Shown here: piece by piece, positions 44,223 to 52,478 of the stretch
How the letters are laid out: every line of letters begins with the position of its first letter
Numbering within the stretch: position 1 is the stretch's first letter
Assembly: GCA_902573425.1 (NCBI GenBank)
Contig: CACGJO010000007.1
Location: forward strand, 1 to 53,404
Direction: 5' to 3'
DNA length: 53,404 nucleotides
Source: an uncultured Pelagibacteraceae bacterium
GTDB taxonomy: Bacteria; Pseudomonadota; Alphaproteobacteria; Pelagibacterales; Pelagibacteraceae
Notes under the pieces: generated by a model
Told to the model about the DNA's origin: nothing
What the model saw: only the letters and a program-made list of their open reading frames with translations
Database searches by the model: none
Program-made: the position numbers and the translations under genes

Positions 44223-45400
44223 ATGATACAATATATTTCAAAGCCATTTAAGTGGTTTTTTAAATTAGAAGCAGCATCAGGTCTTGTATTACTATTTGCA
44301 GCGTTAATTGCATTATTAATAAGCAACTCAGATCTTAGTACGGCCTATTTTGATATTTTAAACTCTTATTTAAAATTAGGTTTTGGTGCTTTCAGTCTAA
44401 AGTTAAGTGTCCTTCATTGGATCAACGACGTTCTAATGGCCATTTTCTTTTTTTTGGTATCCCTAGAAATAAAAAGAGAATTCATACAGGGCGAATTATC
44501 AAATCCAAAACAAGCGATGCTCCCAATAATTGCTGCCGTAGGTGGAATGGTTGTACCAGCTCTAATTTATATTATTATAAATTTCAAAGATGCTGAAACA
44601 CTTAATGGATGGGCAATACCATCAGCTACTGATATTGCTTTTTCATTAGGGGTGTTGTCTTTATTGGGAAAAAGAGTGCCTCTTTCTTTAAAAGTTTTTC
44701 TTACGGCATTAGCAATTATTGATGATCTAGGTGCAATAGTAATCATTGCATTTTTCTATTCTGGTGAAATCCAATACTTTTATTTACTTTTAATGCTTGG
44801 GTGTTTGATAATTTTATTAATATTAAATAAATTTAATGTAAGAAATTTTATTCCCTATTTAATCGTTGGAATATTTCTTTGGGAATTTACACATGTTTCA
44901 GGCATACATGCAACAATAGCAGGAGTTCTATTAGCTTTGACAATACCACATAAAAGTAACAAAAAAAACATACGAACTCACTATTATTAAAACTTGAACA
45001 TTCTATTTCACCATATGTGGCTTTTGGAATAATGCCGATTTTTGCTTTCGCAAACGCGGGGGTTTCACTTGAAGGTTTAACATTTCAAAGTTTACTTAAT
45101 CCCGTTCCACTAGGTATCTTATGTGGTTTGTTTTTTGGAAAACAAATTGGAGTATTTATTTTTTCATATTTATCAATAAAACTAAAATTTGCTGAAATGC
45201 CTAATAACTCAGATTGGTTAAAATTATATGGAGTTGGAGTTTTAACAGGGATTGGTTTTACAATGAGTTTGTTTGTAGGAAATTTGGCTTTTATTGGTGC
45301 AGAAACACATATGGATGGAGTTAAAATAGGTGTGCTACTTGGCTCATTGTTATCAACTATTTTTGGATATAGTTTAATTTTTTTTGGTTCAAAAAAATAA
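44223..45400 (+). pseudogene. nhaA: Na+/H+ antiporter NhaA, interrupted by a frameshift or recoded
   Basis: Two frames together give a complete NhaA of about 390 residues. The first (ATG 44223 to TAA 44988-44990) covers the N-terminal two thirds, including LTALAIIDDLGAIVIIAFFYSG with the two transport aspartates. The second, entered near 44969, resumes with SLLLKLEHSISPYVAFGIMPIFAFANAG and runs to 45400. The junction is an A8 run (44961-44968) in which zero-frame codons form A AAA AAC, the classical -1 slippery heptamer. It could be a mutation, a sequencing slip, or real recoding. Electrogenic antiport for sodium and pH balance. Confidence 0.85.
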
Positions 45401-45945
45401 TGAGACAAACTTTAATAATTTTATTTATGATTTCTTTATTCGGTATAAACAGTTCAAAAGCCAATATTAATATTGCTTACGAATATTCATTCAAAGATTT
45501 AGATGGTGAAGAACTAAAATTATCTGATTTTAAAAATAAAGTGATAGTAATTACTAATGTAGCTAGCAAATGTGGTTTTACATCACAGTATGAAGATCTA
45601 CAAACTATATGGGAAAAATATCAAGAAAAAGGATTGGTGGTAATTGGAGTTCCTTCAAGTAGTTTTAATCAGGAATTTCAAACTAATGAAGAGGTTAAAA
45701 ATTTTTGTGAGGCAAAATTTGGAATAAGTTTTCCAATGACACAAAAAGAAGAAGTTAGAGGTTCAAATGCTCATCCTTTTTATAAATGGGCAAAGGAAAC
45801 TTACGGGTCCAAGTCTGTACCTAAATGGAACTTTCATAAAATTGTTATAGATAAAAATGGTAAAGTTTTTGACACTTTCGCTTCAATGACAAATCCAACA
45901 TCTAATAAATTTATCAAAGCTATTGAAAAAGCTTTAAGTCAGTAA
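45400..45945 (+). CDS. Glutathione peroxidase family protein, secreted
   Basis: 181 residues. Signal peptide about 1-21 (ending SSKA), then a thioredoxin-fold domain with the catalytic cysteine in NVASKCGFTSQY (Cys58), Gln73-equivalent in SSSFNQEF and Trp in PKWNFHK. The usual PCNQFGGQE loop is altered to PSSSFNQEF. It should reduce peroxides, probably using thioredoxin-like donors, in the periplasm. The start overlaps the nhaA stop by one base (TAATG). Confidence 0.88.
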   Translation: MRQTLIILFMISLFGINSSKANINIAYEYSFKDLDGEELKLSDFKNKVIVITNVASKCGFTSQYEDLQTIWEKYQEKGLVVIGVPSSSFNQEFQTNEEVKNFCEAKFGISFPMTQKEEVRGSNAHPFYKWAKETYGSKSVPKWNFHKIVIDKNGKVFDTFASMTNPTSNKFIKAIEKALSQ

Positions 45946-45946
45946 A

Positions 45947-46714
45947 TCAGGTATTCAAAGAAAGACCATCATAAGCAGGCCTTATATGTTTTGGGAGATT
46001 TTTTTTTAAAAAGTTGTAGTCTAAATCTGTGTGAAGATTAGTAAGAATTGTATTTTTAGGTTTTAATAAATTACTTACTTTAATAGCCTGATCTAAATTA
46101 AAATGAGAAGGATGAGGATTAATTTTTAAACAATCAATTATCAAATATTTAAGATTATTAAGATTTTTATAATCTTTTTTATTAATACCATTACAATCAC
46201 TTAAATAAGCAACTTTATCAAACACGAAAGCAGATGCTTTAATAAGACCATGATTTATTAAAAAAGATTTAAATTTAATTTGGTTATTTTTTTTTTTAAG
46301 TACAAATCTTTTTTTTAATAGGTTAGATTTAATTATAGGTATATAACCTTTACCACCATAAAAACAATAATCATATTTTTCCTTAATAAGTTTTAAACAT
46401 TTTTTATTTGCATAAATATTAATACGTTTTTTATTTTTCCAAAAAAAAGGCCTCAATTCAAATATTCCACTTGTTTGATCTGCATGTTCATGTGTATATA
46501 AAACATAATCAATATTTTTAATTTTATTATCAAGTACCTGTTTTTTAATATCTGGCGAAGTATCGATTAAAATAGATAGGTTACCTTTTTTAATATGGGC
46601 AGAACATCTAGTTCGAATGTTTAATTTATTTTTCTTATCTAATTTCCCCCAATAATTAGTAATCCACGGGGATCCTAATGAACTACCGCATCCTAAAATT
46701 GTAATTTTGGTCAT
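45947..46714 (-). CDS. MBL-fold metal-dependent hydrolase (PhnP-like)
   Basis: 255 residues. Opening TILGCGSSLGSPWI, metal motif THEHADQTSGIFELRPF (His-x-His-x-Asp), LSDCNGI and LTNLHTDLDY follow the RNase Z/PhnP-like metallo-beta-lactamase fold. Known relatives are phosphodiesterases. In alphaproteobacteria this gene commonly follows metG and tatD, as here, and it overlaps tatD by four bases. Substrate not known. Confidence 0.87.
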   Translation of the reverse strand: MTKITILGCGSSLGSPWITNYWGKLDKKNKLNIRTRCSAHIKKGNLSILIDTSPDIKKQVLDNKIKNIDYVLYTHEHADQTSGIFELRPFFWKNKKRINIYANKKCLKLIKEKYDYCFYGGKGYIPIIKSNLLKKRFVLKKKNNQIKFKSFLINHGLIKASAFVFDKVAYLSDCNGINKKDYKNLNNLKYLIIDCLKINPHPSHFNLDQAIKVSNLLKPKNTILTNLHTDLDYNFLKKNLPKHIRPAYDGLSLNT

Positions 46715-47490
46715 GCTATATTTATTTTAAAAAGTTGTTGAAAATTATTTGTAGTAAATTTTTCTACATTCTTATTTGTTGTTTCTTTCAATATAGAAAT
46801 AAATTTAACGGTATGAACAATATTAGAAGGTACATTAATTTTTCCTCTTAACGGTTCTGGTGATAGATAGGGGGAGTCGGTTTCGACTAAAATTTTATCA
46901 TTTGGAATGGATTTAAAAGTTTCTGCTAGTTCTGTACTTTTTTTAAAAGTGATAACTCCACTAGCTGAAAAATAACAATCAATATCGATTAAACTATGTG
47001 CAAATTCTTTACTTCCTGTAAAACAGTGCATTAAAATATCAAAGTTTTTATTTTTCTTCTCAGAAGACAATATTTCTAGAGTATCTCTTTCAGCATTTCT
47101 TGAGTGCACTATTAATGGTTTAGATGTTGCTTGACAGGCCTCGATGTGTTTTAAAAAAACTTTTTTTTGTATATTAGCTTCTGAATGATTATAATAAAAA
47201 TCTAATCCACTTTCACCTATCCCAATGATTTTTTTATTTTTTAAAAGTTGTTTGCTGATAATGTCAGCTGAAATATCCTTGTATTTGTTTGCTTCATGTG
47301 GGTGTATACCGTATGTGCCAAAAACATTTTCATAAGTTTCTAAAATATTAATAATTTTCTTAAAACTTTCATTGTCAGTACAAATGGTAAGCATGAACTT
47401 AACGTTAGATTTTTTAGCATTATCAATAATTTCTTTTATTCTTGGCTGAAGTTTTTCGTTATCAAGATGGCAGTGTGAATCAATTATCAT
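46711..47490 (-). CDS. tatD: TatD-family metal-dependent deoxyribonuclease
   Basis: 259 residues. Metal-binding motifs DSHCHLD (2-8), the Glu in GIGESGLDFYY, VHSRNAERDTLEIL, MHCFTGS and VETDSPYLSPEPLRGK are all intact. TatD proteins are 3'-5' DNA/RNA exonucleases acting in repair and DNA turnover. Start overlaps metG by 11 bases, and its stop overlaps the MBL gene start by four. Confidence 0.95.
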   Translation of the reverse strand: MIIDSHCHLDNEKLQPRIKEIIDNAKKSNVKFMLTICTDNESFKKIINILETYENVFGTYGIHPHEANKYKDISADIISKQLLKNKKIIGIGESGLDFYYNHSEANIQKKVFLKHIEACQATSKPLIVHSRNAERDTLEILSSEKKNKNFDILMHCFTGSKEFAHSLIDIDCYFSASGVITFKKSTELAETFKSIPNDKILVETDSPYLSPEPLRGKINVPSNIVHTVKFISILKETTNKNVEKFTTNNFQQLFKINIA

Positions 47491-49024
47491 TTTCGATTTT
47501 TTTAAATAAAATATCGGTCTTTTTCAATTTAATACCTGATTTTAATAATTTAGTATTTTTTAAAGATTCTAAATTTATATTTGCCTTTTCGATTGATAAA
47601 GTTGTTAGAACTTTCTCTGTAGCAATAGGGATTATTGGGTTTAATAATATACTTATAGATCTTATTTGATTTAAAATGGTATATAATATTGTATTCATTC
47701 TTTCAGGATTTTTTTCTTTTAGCGACCATGGTTTTTGATCGTTAAAATATTTATTTGCATTGAATGAAATATTTATAACTTTTTTAAGATACTGGTTAAG
47801 CTCTTGATTATCTATTAAATTTCTTAAATCAGATAATGAATTAATGATTTCATCGTTCAATTTTTGATCTTCCTTTTCTACCTTGCTTAAAGTAGGAATT
47901 TTTGAATCACAGTTTTTACTTATAAAGGCAAATACTCTTTGGCATAGGTTCCCATAATTATTTGCTAAATCGTTATTGATACAATCAGTTAAATTTTTAA
48001 GAGAAATATTTCCGTCATTTCCTAAAGAAACTTCTTTTGATAAATAGTATCTTAATTGATCAACTCCGAAATTATTTATAATCTCAATTGGATCCAAAAT
48101 ATTTCCTAGAGATTTAGACATTTTTTTATCATCAGACAGTATCCATCCATGTCCATATATTCTTTTTGGTAATGGAATATTAGCTGCCATCAAAAAAGCA
48201 GGCCAATAAATTGCATGGAATCTTAAAATATCTTTCCCAATTATATGGATATTAGCTGGCCAAAATTTTTTATATTTATTATCTTTTATGTTTGGGTAAT
48301 TTAAAGCGCTTAAATAATTTGTTAATGCATCAAGCCAAACGTATATTAAATGTTTAGAATTTGTGGGAACCGGAATTCCCCAATTAAACGATGTACGGCT
48401 TACTGATAAATCTTTAAGTCCCTTTTTGACAAAATTAACCACCTCGTTTCTTCTTGATGTAGGTAAAATAAATTTAGGGTTGTCATTGTAGAATTTAAGC
48501 AGTTTATCCTGCCATGATGATAATTTAAAAAAATAAGACTCTTCCTCTACCCATTCAACCCTAGAACCTGATACTTTAGAATATTTAATATTATTTTTAG
48601 TTTCGATTTCGTCATCATCATAATACGCCTCATCAGATACAGAATACCATCCTTGATACTTGGATAAATAAATATCCTCAGATTTTTCAAGCTTAGACCA
48701 AATGTCAACAACAGACTTAAAATGACGCTTTTCAGTTGTTCTAATAAAATCATCGTTAGAAAGATAAAGAATATTAGTCAGATCTTTAAATTTTGAAGAT
48801 AATTCATCACAGAATAATTTAACATCTTTTGAATTTTTTTCCGCTTCCCTTTGCATTTTAAGGCCGTGTTCATCAGTTCCAGTTAAAAAAAATACCTCAA
48901 ATTCATCAATTCGTTTAAATCTGGCAAAAATATCAGCAATTATACTGGAATATGCATGTCCCATATGTGGTTTTCCGGATGGATAATAAATAGGCGTTGT
49001 AATGTAAAAGTTTTTATTTGACAT
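47480..49024 (-). CDS. metG: Methionyl-tRNA synthetase
   Basis: 514 residues, class I synthetase charging tRNA-Met. HIGH-type motif PHMGHA (His20, His23), the catalytic WLDALTNYLSAL segment and KMSKS in DDKKMSKSLGN (about residue 303) are present. The four-cysteine zinc knuckle and the C-terminal tRNA-binding dimer domain are absent, the compact MetG form common in alphaproteobacteria. Located between holB and tatD in the usual order. Confidence 0.97.
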   Translation of the reverse strand: MSNKNFYITTPIYYPSGKPHMGHAYSSIIADIFARFKRIDEFEVFFLTGTDEHGLKMQREAEKNSKDVKLFCDELSSKFKDLTNILYLSNDDFIRTTEKRHFKSVVDIWSKLEKSEDIYLSKYQGWYSVSDEAYYDDDEIETKNNIKYSKVSGSRVEWVEEESYFFKLSSWQDKLLKFYNDNPKFILPTSRRNEVVNFVKKGLKDLSVSRTSFNWGIPVPTNSKHLIYVWLDALTNYLSALNYPNIKDNKYKKFWPANIHIIGKDILRFHAIYWPAFLMAANIPLPKRIYGHGWILSDDKKMSKSLGNILDPIEIINNFGVDQLRYYLSKEVSLGNDGNISLKNLTDCINNDLANNYGNLCQRVFAFISKNCDSKIPTLSKVEKEDQKLNDEIINSLSDLRNLIDNQELNQYLKKVINISFNANKYFNDQKPWSLKEKNPERMNTILYTILNQIRSISILLNPIIPIATEKVLTTLSIEKANINLESLKNTKLLKSGIKLKKTDILFKKIENDN

Positions 49025-49026
49025 AG

Positions 49027-49971
49027 TTAAATTATAGAATTTTTTACAATATTTAATACAGAATTGTTAGTAAGATTAAATCTTTTATACTCATATAATA
49101 TCTTAAAAATATCATTTTTAAATTTTATTAAGAAAATTATATTTTGTTTTTTAAATAAATTGTTATCGTTAAATTTCATTTCTAAAAAAAATTTGATACA
49201 ATCAATATAAATTTCTTTTTTTTCCTTCTTATATTTTTCGAGCAATTTAGATGTCAATTCATAAAAAGATGTATTAAGGTCAGTGTTCATTTCACTTAAT
49301 ATATAATAATATTTAATAAACATACCTGGTGATGCAAGATGTGAATAATTAAGAATAAAATTATCTTCAATGTCGTAGTTATCCAATATTTTTTTTAATA
49401 TTGTATTCTTTTGATCACCATTAAGAAATATTTTCGTTTCGATTGAACGAGATTTAAGTGTTTCAATTAATTTATTTCTTTTATTATTAATTAAAATGAA
49501 ATAATTATTATTACTTGGTTCTTCAATCATTTTTAAGAGTGAATTAACAACATTGTTATTCAAAAGTTCGACATCATCGAAAACAATAAATCTCGGATTA
49601 TTATCCAATGTACTATTGTTGAGATCTTTTTTAATTTCTCTTACTTTTTCAATAGATAATTTATTTTTATCTTCATTTGGAAAATAAATAAAGTTTTGAA
49701 ATGTTTTTGAATTAAATTTGCTCAAAATCAAATTACTTTCATCAATTGACTTTTTATCTAAATCATAAGGTTGTTTATAAAATTTAGAAAAAATATAAAT
49801 AATAAAATGAAAAACTAATGTAAATTTACCAATTCCTTTTTCACCAGTGATCAAGCTTACTTTTGGAAAATCTCCATTTTCATATAATTTAATAAAATTC
49901 ATTAGAACTTCTCCATGGCCATAAAGATCTGATGATGTATTAATATTATCTAAACTTTTGATGGATGGCAT
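49027..49971 (-). CDS. holB: DNA polymerase III delta-prime subunit
   Basis: 314 residues. AAA+-like clamp-loader subunit: LITGEKGIGKFTLVFHF P-loop region near 37-53, SIEKVREIKKDL, RFIVFDDVELLNNNVVNSLLKMIEEPSNNNYFILI and the SRSIETK sensor segment. Part of the complex that loads the beta sliding clamp. The sequence is degenerate in its second half, as often for delta-prime. Overlaps tmk by 26 bases and precedes metG by two. Confidence 0.93.
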   Translation of the reverse strand: MPSIKSLDNINTSSDLYGHGEVLMNFIKLYENGDFPKVSLITGEKGIGKFTLVFHFIIYIFSKFYKQPYDLDKKSIDESNLILSKFNSKTFQNFIYFPNEDKNKLSIEKVREIKKDLNNSTLDNNPRFIVFDDVELLNNNVVNSLLKMIEEPSNNNYFILINNKRNKLIETLKSRSIETKIFLNGDQKNTILKKILDNYDIEDNFILNYSHLASPGMFIKYYYILSEMNTDLNTSFYELTSKLLEKYKKEKKEIYIDCIKFFLEMKFNDNNLFKKQNIIFLIKFKNDIFKILYEYKRFNLTNNSVLNIVKNSII

Positions 49972-50617
49972 TTGTGTTTAATTTTTTTAAAACTATCTTT
50001 AAAATATTTTTCTCAATATCAGTTGAGTCATTAGAATTATCTAAAATAAAATATTTCTTTTTATTTTTTTTTGCTATTTTTAAAAAAGATTGTTGGGCTT
50101 TTATATAAAAAGATTTTGAAAACTTATCATATCTATTTTTAACCTTTCGTTTTCTTAATCTTTTTAGTGCTTTATTTATATTTACTTTTAAAACAAATAT
50201 TAAATTGGGTTTATTTTTTCCAAGTATTTCTCGATGTATACTATCAATAAAACTAGGTTTTACTATTTTGCCTGACACCTGATAAGCAGTCGTAGAGTCA
50301 ATAAATCTATCGCAAATGACAATTTTTTTTTTTTTAAGTGCTGGTTCGATCTTTTTTTTAATATGTTCATTCCTTGCTGCTAAATAAAGTAATGTATCTG
50401 TATATTTATCAAATAAATTCTCATTATTTTTTCCAAAATAATCTTTCAAAATTAATTTTCTTATTCTTTCTGCCCCCGGTGTTCCTCCCGGTTCTCTAGT
50501 TTTAACTATTTTAAAACCTCTATTGTTTAAATTATTGAATAATTTTTTACTTAGATAGGATTTTCCAGAACCTTCTATTCCTTCAAAAACTATAAAAAAA
50601 GGTTTTTTTTTATACAT
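49946..50617 (-). CDS. tmk: Thymidylate kinase
   Basis: 223 residues. P-loop FEGIEGSGKSYLSKKL (about 11-26), the TREPGGTPGAERIR substrate segment, ICDRFIDSTTAYQ and a lid region with basic residues match bacterial thymidylate kinase, which phosphorylates dTMP for DNA synthesis. It overlaps dacA by eight bases and holB by 26, the standard dacA-tmk-holB order. Confidence 0.97.
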   Translation of the reverse strand: MYKKKPFFIVFEGIEGSGKSYLSKKLFNNLNNRGFKIVKTREPGGTPGAERIRKLILKDYFGKNNENLFDKYTDTLLYLAARNEHIKKKIEPALKKKKIVICDRFIDSTTAYQVSGKIVKPSFIDSIHREILGKNKPNLIFVLKVNINKALKRLRKRKVKNRYDKFSKSFYIKAQQSFLKIAKKNKKKYFILDNSNDSTDIEKNILKIVLKKLNTNAIHQKFR

Positions 50618-51764
50618 CTCCCCAAATCATATAGTTAAAAGACATAAATAAGCTTTTAAAAAAGTTAACTTTTTTAACTTCTTCGGAAGCAAAAACTGGT
50701 ATTATTTTATCTTCTTCATTATTTGTTTTAATAATTATTTCTCCGATTTGATCATTTTCTCTAATTGGAGCTTTAAGAGGTCCATCATATTTAATTAAAA
50801 CTTTAAAATTTCTTACGTCTTTCTTATTAATAGTTATAAATACATCCTCTTTAGTTTTTCCTTTAATTTTATCTTTTTGTCCGAGCCAAGTTTTAAATTC
50901 AAAATTAGGTTTATCTTTTTCTGATATTTCATAAGTATTAGTATTTCTCAAACCCCATGAAATTAATCTCAAAGACTCTGATGACCTAGACTGTTTGGTT
51001 TGAAACCCACTCCCAACAGCAATTAATCTTCTTTTTTCACCAACTACGCTACTTGCTAATGAATATTTTTCTACAGCAAGATAACCTGTTTTAATGCCAT
51101 CAGAACCAATATTTTTATATAACAGAGGATTTCTATTTCCTTGCTTAATAGGATCGCCACCAGTTCTATCCCATGTAAATTCTTTTTCAGCAAAGTATTC
51201 GTAATATTTAGGAAAATTTTTTATTAAATATTTAGACATAATGGCTATGTCTCTAACGGTTGAATAGTTATCTGGATCATTAATACCAGAGGAGTTAGTA
51301 AAATTTGTATTTATCAAACCTATCTCTAAAGCTTTCTCGTTCATCATTTCTGCAAAATTCTCCTCAGTACCAGCTATTCCCTCAGCTAATGCTACACATG
51401 CATCATTACCTGAAACAACAATTACTCCGCGTAATAAATCTTCAACCGATACTTTGTCATTTAACATTATAAACATAGAAGAGTAACCGCTCCTCGACAT
51501 TCTCCAAGCATTTTCAGAAATTATAAATTCATCATCTAAATTTAATCTTCCCTGTTTTAATAAATCAAAAACAATTATAGAGGTCATAATTTTTGTCATT
51601 GAAGCCGGGTATATACTCATATCAGCTTCATTTTCATGTAAGATTTTTCCAGAATTATAGTCCATTAATATTGATGTTTTTGCCTTAACATTCGGCATTG
51701 TTCTAGATGGACTAGAAAACAGTAAGATTGTAAACACTATAAAAAAGATTATATTTTTAATCAT
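50610..51764 (-). CDS. dacA: D-alanyl-D-alanine carboxypeptidase (DacA type)
   Basis: 384 residues, periplasmic penicillin-binding protein with signal peptide (about 1-22). Catalytic motifs are Ser55-x-x-Lys58 (SMTK), Ser118-Gly-Asn (SGN) and Lys225-Thr-Gly (KTG), followed by a beta-rich C-terminal domain and amphipathic tail that tethers it to the membrane (FKSLFMSFNYMIWG). Trims the terminal D-Ala of peptidoglycan stem peptides. Overlaps the SPOR ORF upstream by eight bases. Confidence 0.96.
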   Translation of the reverse strand: MIKNIIFFIVFTILLFSSPSRTMPNVKAKTSILMDYNSGKILHENEADMSIYPASMTKIMTSIIVFDLLKQGRLNLDDEFIISENAWRMSRSGYSSMFIMLNDKVSVEDLLRGVIVVSGNDACVALAEGIAGTEENFAEMMNEKALEIGLINTNFTNSSGINDPDNYSTVRDIAIMSKYLIKNFPKYYEYFAEKEFTWDRTGGDPIKQGNRNPLLYKNIGSDGIKTGYLAVEKYSLASSVVGEKRRLIAVGSGFQTKQSRSSESLRLISWGLRNTNTYEISEKDKPNFEFKTWLGQKDKIKGKTKEDVFITINKKDVRNFKVLIKYDGPLKAPIRENDQIGEIIIKTNNEEDKIIPVFASEEVKKVNFFKSLFMSFNYMIWGDV

Positions 51765-52257
51765 GTTGTTTTATTTCAAGATCGTCAAATCCATACTTGT
51801 TTAACCCAAAGTAAAGATTTTTTAAAGTATTAATTGATATATAGGGTTTAGAAGAAAGCATAAATTTATTTTTTCCAAGCTTTTTAACTACAAGACTGCC
51901 ATGGGCAACATAACCTCTTTCTAAAATTTCCTTCAATTCATTGGTAGATATTTCAGAATAAAAAACACCAACTATTATTGAAAACTTTTTATTTTTTTTA
52001 ATGCTTGCTTTTTTATTAATTGAAATATTATCAATTTTAACTTTGGTAATTGGTGCTTTATTTTCTACTTTTTTTTCTTCAGAATGTGTTGTTGCAACCT
52101 TGGCTACAAAGGACTTGTTTTTTTTTCGCTCAGTCACTTCAACAAAAGGCATTTCTCTATTTAATTCTAATTTGTCAGCCACTTTTTGTGAAATTAAAAT
52201 TTTATAAAAAGGCGAGAATTTGATTTTTTTTGTAACTTTAAGTTCAATTGATTTCAT
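51757..52257 (-). CDS. rlpA: RlpA C-terminal part: end of DPBB plus SPOR domain, separate ORF
   Basis: 166 residues. It begins KSIELKV...FSPFYKILISQKVADKLEL...PFVEV, which aligns with the second half of the double-psi beta-barrel of RlpA, then a Lys-rich linker and a SPOR-like domain (FSIIVGVFYSEISTNELKEIL... to the end). The ATG overlaps the TGA of the preceding ORF (ATGA). The VNDRGPF loop that carries a catalytic Asp in active RlpA reads VTKKIKFSPF here, so lytic activity is doubtful; glycan binding through SPOR may remain. Confidence 0.75.
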   Translation of the reverse strand: MKSIELKVTKKIKFSPFYKILISQKVADKLELNREMPFVEVTERKKNKSFVAKVATTHSEEKKVENKAPITKVKIDNISINKKASIKKNKKFSIIVGVFYSEISTNELKEILERGYVAHGSLVVKKLGKNKFMLSSKPYISINTLKNLYFGLNKYGFDDLEIKQHD

Positions 52258-52478
52258 ATTTTTAGTATTGAGTTCTTTGGTAGTAAATTGTGACCAATTT
52301 CAAACTTGTCATTATTAATTTTTTTATAAAACTTCTCGTTTTGATGCAAATTTGATTTATAAACTAAAGCAAACCCGGAAGATTTATATGGAATATAACT
52401 GGATTTATTTTTTTTTACAGGTGAATTAGTGCAGGATATTAAGAAAATTAATATTAATGATAAAATACTATATTTCAT
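52254..52478 (-). CDS. rlpA: RlpA N-terminal part: lipoprotein signal and first half of DPBB
   Basis: 74 residues. A lipoprotein signal (LIFLISC, lipobox Cys16) is followed by SSGFALVYKSNLHQNEKFYKKINNDKFEIGHNLLPKNSILKI, matching the start of the RlpA barrel including the catalytic-region His in GHNLLP. It stops where the domain should continue (VTNLKNGKS in relatives). The downstream ORF continues the domain in another frame, and its frame also reads LNTKNM just upstream of its ATG, which suggests an old frameshift or deletion. Overlaps the mltB-like gene by 11 bases. Confidence 0.72.
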   Translation of the reverse strand: MKYSILSLILIFLISCTNSPVKKNKSSYIPYKSSGFALVYKSNLHQNEKFYKKINNDKFEIGHNLLPKNSILKI

